NCBI RefSeq assembly: GCF_003112515.1
Contig: NZ_BEVZ01000005.1
Location: 62,001-126,000 of the forward strand
Length of the DNA: 64,000 bases
Direction of reading: 5' to 3'
DNA from: Streptomyces fragilis
Lineage (GTDB): Bacteria > Actinomycetota > Actinomycetes > Streptomycetales > Streptomycetaceae
Position numbers and translations under genes: made by a program. Below the pieces are notes generated by a model. That model searched no databases. It saw only the letters and a program-made list of their open reading frames with translations, and was not told the origin of the DNA. Positions 63,386 through 64,000 of the stretch are shown here, piece after piece (within the stretch, counting starts at the first letter, position 1; each line of letters opens with the position of its first letter).

Positions 63386-63666
63386 GAGGCCGCCGCGACG
63401 CCCGCCGACACCGTCAGCACGGACGGCCACGCGCCCAGTCGCCCGGCCAGGGGGTGCGAGCCCGCGAAGGCGGCCAGGTACGCCGTCGTCAGCCCCGCGG
63501 CCACCGGGCCGCCCGCCTGGCGCTTCCACCGGGCCGCCGCCGCGGCGCCGGCCGCGGCCAGCACCACCCCGCCCAGCTCGCGCCGCTTCGTGCCGCGGGC
63601 CACGCCGAACCCGCCGACCAGCCCGGCCGCCGCCACCAGTCCCGTGGGCACCTTCGCCGCCATCAC
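63355..63666 (-). CDS. small Ala/Gly-rich membrane protein, function unknown
   Basis: A 103-residue protein of two to three hydrophobic helices (GLVAAAGLVGGFGVARGT, VVLAAAGAAAAARW, GLTTAYLAAFAGSH) with a basic KRRE loop. ATG 63666 and 63663 are adjacent. It reads divergently from the hsp20 gene. No family is recognised; similar small membrane proteins are common in Streptomyces. Confidence 0.65.
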   Translation of the reverse strand: MMAAKVPTGLVAAAGLVGGFGVARGTKRRELGGVVLAAAGAAAAARWKRQAGGPVAAGLTTAYLAAFAGSHPLAGRLGAWPSVLTVSAGVAAASWALADRRGA

Positions 63667-63792
63667 GTCCTCCTCGCCTCGCCTTGCCGCGCCTTGTCGT
63701 GCCGCGCCGCGCCTCGCACGGACGGATCTCTCCCGCCCATCCTGTCACCGGCGGCCCAGGACCTCGCAGGACACCCGAAGTTGAGTCCAGGC

Positions 63793-63821
63793 TTGTCAAT
63801 TTTCCGGACCGGAGCTATATA
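63793..63821 (+). promoter_or_regulatory. promoter of the hsp20 gene
   Basis: TTGTCA (63793-63798) and TATATA (63816-63821) are separated by 17 nt and are close to the vegetative consensus. Transcription would start near 63828, 45 nt before the ATG. The overlapping TTGAGT at 63781-63786 is a weak half-site match to HspR/HAIR elements. Confidence 0.65.
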
Positions 63822-63872
63822 AGAAGACATCAGGGCATCGCACCCAGGAACCGCACGAAGGGAGTGACCGTG

Positions 63873-64000
63873 ATGCTCATGCGCACCGATCCGTTCCGCG
63901 AGTTCGACCGCCTCACCCAGCAGGTCCTCGGGAACACGGGAGTGCTGAACCGGCCGGTCGCCATGCAGATGGACGCCTACCGCGTGGGCGACGACCTGGT
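63873..64000 (+). CDS. Hsp20/alpha-crystallin small heat-shock protein (N-terminal part)
   Basis: The first 42 codons are in the window; the rest is cut off. MLMRTDPFREFDRLTQQVLG, then NTGVLNRPVAMQMDAYRVGD is the typical N-terminus and the start of the alpha-crystallin domain in Hsp18-like Streptomyces proteins. It prevents aggregation of unfolded proteins. ATG 63873 follows GAAGGGAG; GTG 63864 and 63870 are in frame. A good promoter lies upstream. Confidence 0.9.
   Translation, partial: MLMRTDPFREFDRLTQQVLGNTGVLNRPVAMQMDAYRVGDDL

Overview
The window is a high-GC actinobacterial chromosome segment, almost certainly Streptomyces. The evidence is the strong G/C third-position bias, GTG and TTG starts, and Streptomyces-specific genes: an SsgA-like protein of the SsgG type, the nitrogen regulator NnaR, a matA/matB-like aggregation locus and the hppD/hpdR pair. 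From memory, gene order follows the S. coelicolor interval from smpB down to rph/rdgB. I cannot name the species.

Layout. 0-2 kb: end of smpB, the tmRNA gene, then a small accessory patch with a Uma2-type nuclease and two truncated gene remnants joined head to head. 2-9 kb: a DUF6817-like gene, a LysR regulator, and a matA-like/matB-like/acyltransferase group predicted to make, deacetylate and perhaps acylate an extracellular glucosamine polymer. 9-15 kb: narK, nnaR, a HelD-like helicase and an LAETG surface protein. 15-22 kb: housekeeping genes (malic enzyme with a structured leader, hupA, murA, yqgE, a DUF3039 protein, a GH20 hexosaminidase). 22-27 kb: a three-gene xanthine-dehydrogenase-like operon joined by 4-nt overlaps, then an atypical tRNA-Cys. 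27-33 kb: MFS exporter, SF2 helicase, IclR regulator divergent from a GlcD-type flavoprotein, and ssgG. 33-42 kb: two RDD membrane proteins, hppD divergent from hpdR, a Lon-like (S16) protease and a secreted M6 metalloprotease. 42-53 kb: NAD salvage (pncA, pncB), clpS with its DUF2017 partner, an amino acid permease, the sulfur-carrier cysteine pathway (mec, leader peptide, cysO, cysM), an Rv1339-type metallo-beta-lactamase-fold enzyme, rph and rdgB. This block matches the Mycobacterium tuberculosis Rv1330c-Rv1341 order. 52.7-64 kb: an atypical tRNA-Leu(UAG), a frameshifted HNH gene, a GDSL esterase, DUF445, MFS, DUF1707, a class A penicillin-binding protein, a GroES-like protein, DUF3618, bcp and the start of an hsp20 gene.

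The window is mostly conserved core chromosome. I see no CRISPR array, no intact insertion sequence, no prophage and no secondary-metabolite core enzymes. The less explained signals are at RNA level: a 14-bp closed multi-helix RNA before the malic enzyme, a cysteine-containing leader peptide with two mutually exclusive helices before cysO, a hairpin that buries a ribosome-binding site at 42 kb, a five-hairpin leader before the permease, and two tRNA genes with non-standard features. Several palindromes next to regulator genes are candidate operators. Transcription units are closed by GC-rich hairpins, mostly without U-tracts.
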